Shown here piece by piece: positions 1 through 7,542 of a stretch of 64,000 bases of DNA. Numbering within the stretch: the first letter of the stretch is position 1; each line of letters begins with the position of its first letter. The translations under genes were made by a program, and so were the position numbers. The DNA comes from JAJDUF01 sp965238265 (lineage in GTDB: Bacteria > Chloroflexota > UBA11872 > UBA12225 > JAJDUF01): positions 2,046,001-2,110,000 of the forward strand of contig OZ250185.1 in NCBI GenBank assembly GCA_965238265.1. The letters are read 5' to 3'. The notes under the pieces were generated by a model. The model saw nothing but the letters and a program-made list of their open reading frames with translations, made no database searches and was not told where the DNA came from.

Positions 1-675
1 CATTCGCGCTGGAGCGATGGCCGGCACTCCATTGAGGCGATGGCACGGGCGGCGCGCGAGCGCGGCCTGAGCTATATGGTCATGGCCGATCATTCCCGGT
101 CGTCCGTAATTGCCGGCGGCCTTTCGGTCGCGGCAGTGGCGGCGCAGCGTGAGGAGATCGCCGCGGTCAATGCCAGACTCGACGGCTTTCGCGTCCTAGC
201 CGGGATCGAGCTTGATATAAAGCCGGACGGCTCCCTTGACTATGACGACGAGGTACTCGCCACCTTCGATTTCGTGACGGCATCGGTACACAGTGGCTTT
301 GGGCAGAGCACCGAGCGGATCACGGATCGCGTGCTGGCGGCCATACGCAGTCCGCACGTAGACGCTATCGGCCATCCTACCGGCCGCTTGCTCTCGCGCC
401 GCGAGCCGCTCGCCCTGGACATGGACGCCGTGATCGAAGCGGCAGCCGAGACCGGTACGGCCCTGGAGATCAACTCCAATCCGGACCGGCTCGACCTCAA
501 CGACGAGTATGCGCGCCAGGCGGCCGAGGCCGGCGTGCAGTTGGCGATCAATACCGATGCCCACGCGGTAGAGCACCTGGCGTTTCTCGAATACGGCATT
601 GCGACGGCGCAGCGCGGCTGGGTCCGCCCCCAAGACGTGCTCAACACGCGCCCGCCGGAAGCGCTGGTTCTATAA
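1..675 (+). CDS. polX: PHP domain, C-terminal part of a family X DNA polymerase (5' end outside window)
   Basis: The frame is open to the window edge, so only the C-terminal ~224 residues are visible. They form a PHP phosphoesterase domain as found at the C-terminus of bacterial/archaeal PolX, where it gives 3'-5' exonuclease activity in base-excision repair. Metal-binding motifs are visible in order: an HSRWSDG start, ADHSR, GIELDI, ASVHSGF, AIGHPTGR, EINSNPDRLDL and NTDAHAVEHL. The polymerase domain would lie upstream. A stand-alone PHP phosphatase is the alternative, but the run of motifs and the ending fit PolX. The stop overlaps by a few bases the stop of the convergent DUF3226 gene. Confidence 0.85.
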   Translation, partial: HSRWSDGRHSIEAMARAARERGLSYMVMADHSRSSVIAGGLSVAAVAAQREEIAAVNARLDGFRVLAGIELDIKPDGSLDYDDEVLATFDFVTASVHSGFGQSTERITDRVLAAIRSPHVDAIGHPTGRLLSRREPLALDMDAVIEAAAETGTALEINSNPDRLDLNDEYARQAAEAGVQLAINTDAHAVEHLAFLEYGIATAQRGWVRPQDVLNTRPPEALVL

Positions 676-1284
676 CAGTTCAAGCAGGTCCTTCAGCGGA
701 CGGAATACATCCGCTTCGAAGTCCCAGATGCCCTTTTCTGCGGCCTCTCCCAAGCGAAGATCAGGCCGCTCCCTTGATGCGAGGTATGCGTGCAGCCGTG
801 CCTTTGCCAGCCACGAATCCTTGGGAACTCGATTCGTCTCCCTGAGGCACTCGAAGTACCGATCTACGCAGTCAACCGCCGGGTCGGATTTTACCGAGTC
901 CAGGCAGACATCTTCGATCATGCCGCTTTCCGCCTCATGCGGAACCACCAAGTAGCACACGCGCACACTGCCTTGGGAAAGCGCTTTGAGCGGCCCACGT
1001 GGGCTTGGAAAGTTCGCGGCCGACAGGGCACCGCGAATGCGTTGTCCTGCCCGATTCCTGTCCGAATTAGCGTCCGCCACTACTGCGAGCGACTTAACGC
1101 TTGCAAATCCAGATAGTGCTCTGAAGGTCTTGAGAAATGACCTCAAGTTGCCCGTACCTTCATACGGATGTACCTGAGTGTCGAGGATACTCAAATGTTT
1201 GGCTAGTGCTCTGAAGAGGCGCATATCATCATTGCCCTCGACGAGCACTTGCTTCGGTTGTTCAATCCGCAAGGCTGCCGCCAC
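670..1284 (-). CDS. DUF3226 (TOPRIM-like) protein, partner of the adjacent ATPase
   Basis: This 204-residue protein matches DUF3226 along its length. It has an N-terminal VEGNDD acidic motif (TOPRIM-type Glu), a central AVVADANSDR acidic motif (DxD-like) and the family's C-terminal LRLGEAAEKGIWDF signature. The fold is related to TOPRIM nucleases such as OLD/AriB-type effectors, so an ATPase-controlled nuclease role is inferred. The start is GTG directly abutting the TAG stop of the upstream ATPase (TAG then GTG, no spacer), implying translational coupling and a joint complex. By eye, base composition is less GC-rich than neighbouring housekeeping genes, compatible with transfer. No experimental function is known to me for DUF3226. 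Confidence 0.85.
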   Translation of the reverse strand: MAAALRIEQPKQVLVEGNDDMRLFRALAKHLSILDTQVHPYEGTGNLRSFLKTFRALSGFASVKSLAVVADANSDRNRAGQRIRGALSAANFPSPRGPLKALSQGSVRVCYLVVPHEAESGMIEDVCLDSVKSDPAVDCVDRYFECLRETNRVPKDSWLAKARLHAYLASRERPDLRLGEAAEKGIWDFEADVFRPLKDLLELL

Positions 1285-2406
1285 CTATCGAACCTCCATC
1301 TCATGGGCAATGGCCGTTTCCAGCATTTCGTTGTCGAAGCCCACGGCCTTGATCTCGCCGTTGGTGCGTTCGAGCCGGTAGAACGCAGCCTCGTGCTGAC
1401 CTGCTTTCCGCAGTGCCCTGTGCGCTGCTCTGATACATTCGGCGCTGTGTGTCGTGGCGAACACCTGTACGTCGAATGCTCTCGCCATTTCCAGGAGCGT
1501 AGCGAATGCTTCCTCTAGTACGGTGTGATGTAGGCCGTTCTCGATCTCATCAATCAGGAGCAGCCCTCTCTTTGCCGCACCCATAGCTAATGCGAGGCCG
1601 AACATTCGGTTCAACCCTTCCCCAAGCAGTTGAATCGGTATCGGCCTATTCGACCCTTCGATGCTCGCGTAAATGACCGTGGCATTCCTGATAGTGATAG
1701 GAACCAGCCCCTCCAGGCGGGGTTCCAAGTGACGCAGGAGTCTCAGAATTTCTGCGTCTTTCCCTTCAAGCTGTAGCTCGCCAAATCTTGAGGCGACGGT
1801 CTGGAGATCATCTCTCCACAGAGATGCCATGAACTCTGAGTTCGACCTACCTGTCACCATTTGTCGTTCTTGCCGGATACCTTCGCCTGTCACCGTAACC
1901 CGACCAGGTCCGACGGGCAGCATTTCTTGGACATCTTGGACCCACCAGGCTCGGGAGGCGTATTCGCTGCCATCATCGTGCCGGTACTTGAACACAATCT
2001 CGAATTCACCCTCGGCCTGCGGTCTTGTCGAGCGTTCTATACTGGCCTTTTCCAGGATGTCGGAAGGAATGGCTGGGAGCTGTTTTCGGTCTTGCAGAGA
2101 TATCTCCAATTCACGAGGAAGGCTGCCCCAATCTCCATGTGCGGTCATCCTAATGTGCCGTCGGGTATCGAAGTTACGGAAGAGGTCCCGAAAGATAGTA
2201 TCGGGGCCGGTAATCGGAAGTCCCCGGAAGGCGTTCAGCCTCGCGCCCAGCTCTGGGAGATCCGGGCCACTGAGCAACCAGAGGGCTTCGAGTAGGGCCG
2301 TCTTCCCGGCTCCGTTTTTCCCGGCGATCAGCGTAATCCGCCCTAGGCGCTCCAGTGAGATTGCCTTGAGATTACGGAAGTTCTCTACAGTAAGCTCCGT
2401 CAGCAT
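1285..2406 (-). CDS. AAA family ATPase of the OLD/ABC-like AAA_15/AAA_21 type
   Basis: This 373-residue protein starts MLTELTVENFRNL, the standard beginning of SMC/RecF/OLD-like ATPases. Walker A is GKNGAGKT (near residue 30), Walker B is LLLIDEIENGLHH (near 285), and a switch-like TTHSAE follows. There is no nuclease domain in the same chain. The nuclease-like partner is the next gene, DUF3226, translationally coupled. The arrangement parallels split anti-phage systems (AriA-AriB of PARIS pairs an AAA_15 ATPase with a DUF4435 TOPRIM), so a defence role is a reasonable inference, not shown. The ATG start at 2406 is preceded by an AGGAG box about 8 nt upstream. Confidence 0.85.
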   Translation of the reverse strand: MLTELTVENFRNLKAISLERLGRITLIAGKNGAGKTALLEALWLLSGPDLPELGARLNAFRGLPITGPDTIFRDLFRNFDTRRHIRMTAHGDWGSLPRELEISLQDRKQLPAIPSDILEKASIERSTRPQAEGEFEIVFKYRHDDGSEYASRAWWVQDVQEMLPVGPGRVTVTGEGIRQERQMVTGRSNSEFMASLWRDDLQTVASRFGELQLEGKDAEILRLLRHLEPRLEGLVPITIRNATVIYASIEGSNRPIPIQLLGEGLNRMFGLALAMGAAKRGLLLIDEIENGLHHTVLEEAFATLLEMARAFDVQVFATTHSAECIRAAHRALRKAGQHEAAFYRLERTNGEIKAVGFDNEMLETAIAHEMEVR

Positions 2407-2930
2407 GGCACAACTCCTTGCGGATACAGCCCGGGGGCATGTAACCGGCGTCGGCAGTCTCCCCTGGGTCTGGAGTGAGTTCCCAATAGATCACCGTCTA
2501 CCGGATCGAACCTGCTTAAGCCAGGGAGAGGGTAATCGCTCGGCACGCTACGCATGGCCGGTGTGCGTGCCGTTCCTGCGGTCTGCGGCGTGGGTCCATT
2601 CCCCTATGGCGCCGGACGACGGCGCACACCTCCCTCCACTATCTTGCATTGTACCCCCTTTCAGTTACAGGTTGACTACCACTACCGCTGCTTGCAACCG
2701 GTCTAGTCGTGGCCTGCCTGGAGTCTATCTGGTGTGGCACTGTGCAGCCTCGCTGGAAAAAGACGCTTGTTCCTTGCCGCCGCGGCCGCTATACTGTGCG
2801 GCGGAAGTGGGTCAGAGAAGTTCTGTGCGTTACGGTTCCCCCTCGCCGCTGGTGTACCGAATCGCCGACCTCCAATGACCAATCCAGTGTCAGTGCCGTG
2901 TCCCGTTGTACCCTTCAAGGAGGCCAGCAG
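2407..2930. other. Intergenic region upstream of the ATPase and the zinc-ribbon gene
   Basis: No gene is supported here. The segment separates two divergent genes. It contains a plausible plus-strand promoter (2767-2795, separate entry) and a strong ribosome-binding site AAGGAGG at 2917-2923. No dispersed repeat seen elsewhere in the window was recognised. Confidence 0.5.
2767..2795 (+). promoter_or_regulatory. Candidate sigma-70-type promoter for the zinc-ribbon gene
   Basis: TTGTTC (2767-2772) and TATACT (2790-2795) are separated by 17 nt, about 130 nt before the GTG start at 2931. Sequence match only. Confidence 0.35.
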
Positions 2931-3305
2931 GTGAGCTTTACCGATCGTACCCTGGTGTGTGCCGACTGTGGAAACGAGTTTGTGTTTTCGGCGGGTGAGC
3001 AGGCGTTTTTTGCGGAGCGAGGTTTCACGAACGATCCCAAGCGGTGTGTCCCCTGTCGGTCGCAGCGCCGCCAGCAGCGCTCCAGTTATGGAGGAGGCGA
3101 CGCCGGTTATGGTGGCGGTGGCGGTGGTGGTGGTGGTGGCGGTGGCGGTGGCTACGAATCGTCGCCCCGGCCGCCCCGGCAGATGTTTCCCATTATCTGC
3201 GACGAGTGTGGTGCCGAGGCGGAGGTGCCGTTTCAGCCGCGTGGCGACCGGCCGGTCTACTGCCGCGACTGTTTCAGCCGGCATCGGGAAAGTAGCTGGA
3301 GTTAG
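2931..3305 (+). CDS. Double zinc-ribbon protein with a poly-glycine linker
   Basis: This 124-residue protein has two zinc-binding modules joined by a flexible Gly-rich linker. The N-terminal module has the pattern CADCGNEF, GEQAFFAERGF, then PKRCVPCR (zf-trcl/zinc_ribbon type). The linker (residues ~48-70) is an almost uninterrupted glycine run with Tyr and Arg/Ser flanks. The C-terminal module is CDECGAEAEVPF then RPVYCRDCF. Such CxxC proteins recur in Chloroflexota; nucleic-acid binding is likely but unproven. The start is GTG at 2931 because AAGGAGG ends 7 nt upstream and the family begins right there (FTDRTLVC). Confidence 0.8.
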   Translation: MSFTDRTLVCADCGNEFVFSAGEQAFFAERGFTNDPKRCVPCRSQRRQQRSSYGGGDAGYGGGGGGGGGGGGGGYESSPRPPRQMFPIICDECGAEAEVPFQPRGDRPVYCRDCFSRHRESSWS

Positions 3306-3698
3306 CCGCTAGACGAGCACCGTGATCGAGCGGCGCACAGATCGTTGCCGGGCTAGTGTCCCCGGCAAGCCCTGAGCACCGGGGCTTTGCCGTGTCTCTT
3401 CCGCTGCTCCTCCGGCCGCGGTCGGGAGGGGGTGTCGCTCCCGCCAAGGCGCTTGGGCGCCGAGCGTCGGTATCTGGGCGCCTTGGTCATGGCGATGTAG
3501 CTCTCGCTCCCTCTGGGAGAGGGCGACGGAGGGGGCCGAGTAGGGTACAGTCCCCCTATGGCCCCCCCGCTCCGCAGGGGGACGGGCTACAGCATGCTGT
3601 AGCCATCTACTCTGTGTGCTCTGTGGAGAAAAAGCCTTCCTAGAGGGGGCCGGGGGTGAGGCGCGGTCAACCGCGCTCACGTCCCGTAAGAAACACGC
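3306..3698. repeat. Gene-free gap made of dispersed repeats
   Basis: The gap before holB holds several short repeats also found elsewhere. There is an inverted C-run/G-run module with a CCCCCTATGG core and CTCCGCAGGGGG (about 3550-3582; see also 26785, 31394, 36930, 49218). There is a perfect 20-nt palindrome at 3585-3604, and a CTCTGTGTGCTCTGTGG segment echoed in inverse orientation near 35233. No convincing gene is present; open frames here are artefacts of the GC-rich repeats. Confidence 0.6.
3585..3604. repeat. Perfect palindrome around GCATGC (family 2)
   Basis: The sequence GGCTACAGCATGCTGTAGCC is a perfect 20-nt palindrome. Related palindromes (GGGGCRCAGCATGCTGYGCCC type) occur at 27238-27265 inside ccmE, 27462-27482 and 35253-35273. 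Confidence 0.75.
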
Positions 3699-4814
3699 AT
3701 GGCCTCGGACGCGGACGGCGGGATGAGTTCCCAGCGCGCTGCACTACCCTACATCGGCAATGAAGCCGCGCGGCGGTTCTTGCTTGGCACCTGGCAGGCG
3801 GGACGCCTCGCTCATGCCTACCTCTTTGTCGGACCGCGGCAAGTCGGTCGCCGGACGCTGGCGCTCTGGCTCGCCCGGCTTGTGAACTGTGGCCAGCCCA
3901 AGCCGCACAATCAAATGGAGTCGGTGGCGCCGCTTGGGCTGGCCAGTAGCGCGCCGACCGCTGCCGGGCCGTGCGGCCGTTGCTCCGTGTGCCGGCGGAT
4001 CATGCACGGCAACTACCCCGATGTCACGGTCGTCGAGCCGGAGGTAGACGAGGATGGTGAGGTCAAGCGGGGTGTGGTGATCGAGCAGGTGCGGGAAGTC
4101 GTCGAGCGGCGAGCGCCCTTGCGGCCCTACGAGGGCCGCACCAAGGTCTTCATTATTCGCAGTGCCGATACGATGACGCCGCAGGCGGCCAACGCCTTCT
4201 TGAAGACCTTGGAGGAGCCGCCGGCCGACACGATCTTCGTGCTCACCGCTGCCGGTCAAGCGAGGCTGCTGCCCACCATCGTCTCGCGGTGCCAGGCAAT
4301 GACTCTGCGGCCGGTGCCCATCCGCACCCTGGCCGCTGCTCTGGCAGCTTGGGAAGACTGGCCGGACCGCAACGCGGAAAGTGCCGAGCTATTTGCTCGA
4401 CTGTCCGGGGGGTGCCCGGGCGCTGCCGTGCTCGCGACTCAGCAGCCCGACTATCTCACCGAGCGGCAGCACTGGCTCGATCAGGTGAGTGGCCTAGTCT
4501 CTGCCGACCGGCATCAGCGCCTCGCTACGGTAGCGAGTATGCGAACTCGGTCTGCTGCCGCGCCGCTCCTCGACCGGTGGCTTACCTGGTGGCGCGACCT
4601 GCTCCTGCTCCGCAGCGGCAACCGGGCAGGGATCACGCATTGGGATCAGCGTGCAATGCTCGCCAATCTCGCCGCGCGACTCCAGCCAAGCGAGATCGCT
4701 GCCTTCCTGCGCCGGATCGAGGAGACGCGCGTGCAGATCGAACGGAACGCCAATGTCCGGCTGGCCTGCGAGGTGCTCGTGCTCGATATGCCCTACGTCG
4801 AGGACGCGGCGTGA
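3699..4814 (+). CDS. holB: DNA polymerase III delta-prime subunit
   Basis: This clamp-loader delta-prime subunit helps open and load the beta clamp at replication forks. Of its 371 residues, the N-terminal AAA+ part shows a degenerate P-loop GPRQVGRRT, the zinc module (C63 and CGRCSVC), HPDV-like NYPDVTVV, the ANAFLKTLEEPP block and an IVSRC sensor-1/SRC motif. The C-terminal ~170 residues are the collar region. The P-loop lacks the canonical GK, as is common for the non-ATP-binding delta-prime. Residues ~64-82, inside the zinc module, are encoded by an inserted palindromic element (separate entry), so the first Cys lies unusually far from the CxxC pair. An alternative ATG exists at 3723. Confidence 0.88.
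   Translation: MASDADGGMSSQRAALPYIGNEAARRFLLGTWQAGRLAHAYLFVGPRQVGRRTLALWLARLVNCGQPKPHNQMESVAPLGLASSAPTAAGPCGRCSVCRRIMHGNYPDVTVVEPEVDEDGEVKRGVVIEQVREVVERRAPLRPYEGRTKVFIIRSADTMTPQAANAFLKTLEEPPADTIFVLTAAGQARLLPTIVSRCQAMTLRPVPIRTLAAALAAWEDWPDRNAESAELFARLSGGCPGAAVLATQQPDYLTERQHWLDQVSGLVSADRHQRLATVASMRTRSAAAPLLDRWLTWWRDLLLLRSGNRAGITHWDQRAMLANLAARLQPSEIAAFLRRIEETRVQIERNANVRLACEVLVLDMPYVEDAA
3890..3945 (+). repeat. In-frame palindromic element inside holB (family 1, copy A)
   Basis: Perfect 14-nt inverted arms TGGCCAGCCCAAGC (3890-3903) and GCTTGGGCTGGCCA (3932-3945) flank a loop containing AATCAAATGG and CGGTGG. The loop is nearly the same as the 42955-42940 region read on the minus strand and resembles the folK copy. 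It encodes GQPKPHNQMESVAPLGLAS, placed within the zinc-finger loop of delta-prime. Confidence 0.8.
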
Positions 4815-4957
4815 CGTGCGTTCGGGCGCTGTTCGCTGCATGGTAAAATCGCTGGGACGCCACACGTCGGGCCGTTTTGTGTTGACAAAGAGTGTATTGG
4901 TCTCAGCGTGACCGACCATAACTCCCGCTCGGCTCCGGTGAACTCAGGAGGGAAGAC

Positions 4958-5272
4958 TTGCCAAACTATGAGTATGAATGCGCCGCATGCAACCATCGCT
5001 TTGAGCGGTTGCAGCGTTTCTCCGACCCACCCGTAGATACGTGTCCGCAATGTGGCAATGCCGTTCGCCGCGTCTTGCATCCCGTCGGGATCGTCTTCAA
5101 AGGGTCAGGCTGGTATGTCACCGATAGCCGGTCGTCCAACACGCCGACCGAGAAAAGCGAGCAGACCGACACCGACGCCAAGAGTACGCCGGAGAAGACC
5201 AAAGCCAATGGCGAGGGCAAATCCGGGGCCAAGAGCGCGGCCAAGTCGGCGGCCGCCGGTGGCAGAGAGTAG
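4958..5272 (+). CDS. FmdB-family zinc-ribbon protein
   Basis: This 104-residue protein starts PNYEYECAACNHRFE, followed by CPQCGN and the family's VLHPVGIVFKGSGWYVTD block (residues ~40-55). After residue 55 comes a charged, low-complexity Lys/Ala/Ser/Thr tail. FmdB-type proteins are putative regulatory or assembly zinc ribbons of unknown precise role. The start codon is TTG at 4958, supported by AGGAGGG at 4946-4952 and by the conserved P-x-YEY at the N-terminus. A related gene lies at 40361-40732. Confidence 0.85.
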   Translation: MPNYEYECAACNHRFERLQRFSDPPVDTCPQCGNAVRRVLHPVGIVFKGSGWYVTDSRSSNTPTEKSEQTDTDAKSTPEKTKANGEGKSGAKSAAKSAAAGGRE

Positions 5273-5386
5273 CCGCCGCGCGGTGGGCGGGTCCTGGTCC
5301 TTTCCTGGCGGTCAGCCGCAGCGGCTGGCGTCCGCGTGTAGCTGCCGCTCGTCGCGGGCGGAGGGACCCGCTGTGCAGAGTGGCTC

Positions 5387-5905
5387 ATGATGCGTGCCAT
5401 CGTTCAACGTGTCACTGCGGCGTCCGTGGCGGTCGCGGGTGAGCAAGTGGGCCGTATCGGACCAGGACTGGTGCTCCTCGCAGGAGTGCGTCACGGTGAC
5501 AGTTCGGCGGCCGCGAGCTGGCTCGCCGAGAAGATCGCTCATCTGCGTATCTTCGCCGACGATGACGCGCCGGGACTGCACCACCTTGACCCCCATCGGA
5601 TCGTGCAGTCCCGGCGGTCAGGGGCCAGCAAGTTTAATCGGTCCATTCTCGATGTTGGCGGCAGTATCTTGCTCATCAGTCAGTTCACGGTCTATGGCGA
5701 CTGCCGTAAAGGGCGCCGTCCCAACTTCACCGCAGCGGCTCCGCCGAGTGTTGCGGCACCCTTGCTGGATACGCTGGCTGAGGAGCTGCGTAACCGTGGT
5801 CTGCCGGTCGAGACGGGCGAGTTCGGAGCGATGATGCAAGTGTCGTTGACGAATGATGGCCCGGTGACGGTGCTTGTGGACACGCCGGAGCGTCTGGACG
5901 CATGA
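5387..5905 (+). CDS. dtd: D-aminoacyl-tRNA deacylase
   Basis: This enzyme hydrolyses D-amino acids mis-attached to tRNA (and glycyl-tRNA-Ala), a cytosolic proofreading function. The protein begins MRAIVQRVTAASVAV; the SQFTVYGDCRKGRRPNF block and the C-terminal GAMMQVSLTNDGPVT motif are both diagnostic. Length is 172 residues, longer than the usual ~150. The excess is a block at residues ~59-80, between IFADDD and KFNRSILDVGG, encoded by a palindromic element. The stop overlaps the hisD start (ATGA), so the two are probably co-translated. Two adjacent ATGs (5387, 5390) are possible starts. Confidence 0.92.
   Translation: MMRAIVQRVTAASVAVAGEQVGRIGPGLVLLAGVRHGDSSAAASWLAEKIAHLRIFADDDAPGLHHLDPHRIVQSRRSGASKFNRSILDVGGSILLISQFTVYGDCRKGRRPNFTAAAPPSVAAPLLDTLAEELRNRGLPVETGEFGAMMQVSLTNDGPVTVLVDTPERLDA
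5563..5620 (+). repeat. In-frame palindromic element inside dtd (family 1, copy B)
   Basis: TGAC (5563-5566), one bulged G, then CGCCGGGACTGCAC (5568-5581) pair perfectly with GTGCAGTCCCGGCG (5603-5616) and GTCA (5617-5620), giving an 18-bp stem. The 21-nt loop begins CACCTTGAC and ends GGATC. It encodes an LHHLDPHRIVQ-centred peptide absent from typical Dtd proteins. Confidence 0.88.
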
Positions 5906-7365
5906 CTACCGGCGCGGCACCTCTACCGCTGCGGCTGCGGGTAGTCCAAGATGGCCCAGAAGCCGCCGTCACTGTGCTCAAGCGCACCAGCCTGAGCGAT
6001 CTGGAAGTTGATCCGGCGGTTGCTGCGCGGTCGGCGGCGGTCTTTGACGCGCCGGAGCTACGCAGCCTATTGTCAACTGCTGGTGCCGCTCCGGCGTCGT
6101 CGGATGAGTCGTTGTCGCCGGAGCAGTTTGTCGAGCGAGTGGTCCATGCGGTCCGCACCGCTGGCGATACCGCCCTCCGCCTGATCGCCGAGCGCCTGGA
6201 CGGCGCTGTTCCCGCAGACCTGGAGACGACGCCGGACGAGATCGCCGCCGCCTACCAACAGGTAGACAAGCAGCTCGTCGCGGACCTCCGGCTGGCCGGT
6301 GATCGGATTCGACGTTTCCACGAGCACCAGCTGGCATCGCTAGAGGCACACCACCCCTCCCATCATCGTGTGGCTCTAGCGGGCCATTCTCGCCCCTCCT
6401 GGCTCGACGTTGGCGAGGGCTTGGGGCAGCTCATTCGACCGCTGGAGCGCGTCGGCCTCTATGCGCCGGCCGGTACCGCCGCCTATCCCTCCTCGGTGCT
6501 GATGGCCGCGATTCCGGCCCGCGTTGCCGGCGTGGATGAGGTGGTGCTCTGTATGCCGCCGCGGCCCGACGGTCGCCATCAGCCCGAGATGGTCGTCGCC
6601 GCTGACATTGCGGGGGTAGACCGTCTCTTCAAGATAGGCGGCGCCCAGGCCATCGCAGCGCTGGCCTACGGTACCGAGTCGGTGCCCAAGGTGGATAAGA
6701 TTCTCGGTCCCGGCAATATCTTCGTGGTCTTGGCCAAAAAGCGCGTGTTCGGGGACGTTGACATAGACCAGCTCCCCGGCCCCACGGAGACTCTAGTGGT
6801 CGCCGACGACACCGCGCCGGCCGGTGAAGTGGCGGCCGATCTGCTGGCGCAGGCGGAGCACGATCCGCTCGCCAGCGCGATCCTGATTACGCCGAGCGAA
6901 CGGCTCGCCGCAGCAGTGCTGCCCGTGCTGGAGGAGCAGCTTGGCCAGCTGGAGCGCGCCAAGATCGCCCGCGAGTCGCTCGAACGGCGTGGAGGCATCG
7001 TCGTTGTAGCCAGTGTAGAGCGTGCCCTGGCGCTGGCTAACGAGTACGCTCCGGAACACCTCTGTCTGCTGGTTGCCGACCCCTGGTCCTATCTACCGGC
7101 GATCAGGCATGCCGGCGGCGTCTTCCTGGGTCGTCACTCGCCGGAAGCCGCCGGAGACTATGTGGCCGGCCCCTCGCATATCATGCCCACGGGCGCCACC
7201 GCGCGTTTCTCTTCGCCGCTCTCCGTGGATGACTTCCTCAAGATAACGAGCGTGATTGCCCTCTCGGCCCGTCAGTTGGCAGAACTCGGCCCGGTGGCGG
7301 CGCGTCTGGCCCGTGCCGAAGGCTTGACGGCACACGCGGCAGCAGTCGAACGGCGCTTGCGCTGA
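5902..7365 (+). CDS. hisD: Histidinol dehydrogenase
   Basis: HisD carries out the last two oxidations of histidine biosynthesis (histidinol to histidine with 2 NAD+). Its 487 residues contain GLYAPAGTAAYPSSVLM, LGPGNIFVVLAKK, the LPGPTE motif, the zinc-ligand region LLAQAEHDP, EYAPEHL and the catalytic C-terminal block with AGPSHIMPT. The ATG overlaps the dtd stop. The N-terminal ~60 residues are longer than usual. Residues ~144-162, just before the conserved RPLERVGLYAP block, come from a palindromic element. No other his genes are in the window. Confidence 0.92.
   Translation: MTTGAAPLPLRLRVVQDGPEAAVTVLKRTSLSDLEVDPAVAARSAAVFDAPELRSLLSTAGAAPASSDESLSPEQFVERVVHAVRTAGDTALRLIAERLDGAVPADLETTPDEIAAAYQQVDKQLVADLRLAGDRIRRFHEHQLASLEAHHPSHHRVALAGHSRPSWLDVGEGLGQLIRPLERVGLYAPAGTAAYPSSVLMAAIPARVAGVDEVVLCMPPRPDGRHQPEMVVAADIAGVDRLFKIGGAQAIAALAYGTESVPKVDKILGPGNIFVVLAKKRVFGDVDIDQLPGPTETLVVADDTAPAGEVAADLLAQAEHDPLASAILITPSERLAAAVLPVLEEQLGQLERAKIARESLERRGGIVVVASVERALALANEYAPEHLCLLVADPWSYLPAIRHAGGVFLGRHSPEAAGDYVAGPSHIMPTGATARFSSPLSVDDFLKITSVIALSARQLAELGPVAARLARAEGLTAHAAAVERRLR
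6332..6386 (+). repeat. In-frame palindromic element inside hisD (family 1, copy C)
   Basis: CGCTAGAGGCACAC (6338-6351) pairs with GTGTGGCTCTAGCG (6368-6381) with one mismatch. Outer TGGC (6332-6335) and GCCA (6383-6386) extend the stem after a small bulge. The 16-nt loop is CACCCCTCCCATCATC. The encoded peptide AHHPSHHRVAL lines up with the LHHLDPHRIVQ peptide of the dtd copy, so the same frame is used. Confidence 0.85.
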
Positions 7366-7395
7366 CGGTCGGCAGCCGCTCTCTGCGGCCGCTGT

Positions 7396-7420
7396 AGGGG
7401 CAACCCACGTGGTTGCCCTC
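7396..7420. repeat. Short palindrome GGGCAACC/GGTTGCCC
   Basis: GGGCAACC (7398-7405) and GGTTGCCC (7411-7418) flank CACGT. It lies between the convergent hisD and transglutaminase genes. It is probably a dispersed intergenic repeat. Confidence 0.5.
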
Positions 7421-7458
7421 ACCTAACCCCCGGCGCCTGCACAGCGGGGGTTAGGTGA
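7419..7458. terminator. Strong hairpin between convergent genes, possible bidirectional terminator
   Basis: TCACCTAACCCCC (7419-7431) and GGGGGTTAGGTGA (7446-7458) are perfectly complementary 13-nt arms with a 14-nt loop. The arms also match the dispersed CCCCCGGCCCC..TTAGGT repeat, so it may be a repeat that doubles as a terminator. No U-run is present. An ATTCCCCCGCAAGCGGGAAT-type repeat follows at 7468-7491. Confidence 0.5.
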
Positions 7459-7542
7459 GGGGGTGGATTCCCCCGCAAGCGGGAATGACGGTGGGAGAGG
7501 GGCCGGGGTGCCCACAGGGGGCATCCAAACGGATTGGCGGTA

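Noticed and set aside
1829..2878. A 349-codon plus-strand frame opposite the AAA ATPase gene
   Set aside because: Composition is Ser/Arg/Pro-rich shadow of the ATPase; the ATPase frame has complete motifs.
2931..3305. Poly-Gly linker as evidence of a repeat array or frame error
   Set aside because: Zinc-binding motifs on both sides are in the same frame and the ribosome-binding site fits.
7366..7542. CRISPR-like direct repeats
   Set aside because: These are different inverted repeats without regular spacing or spacers.
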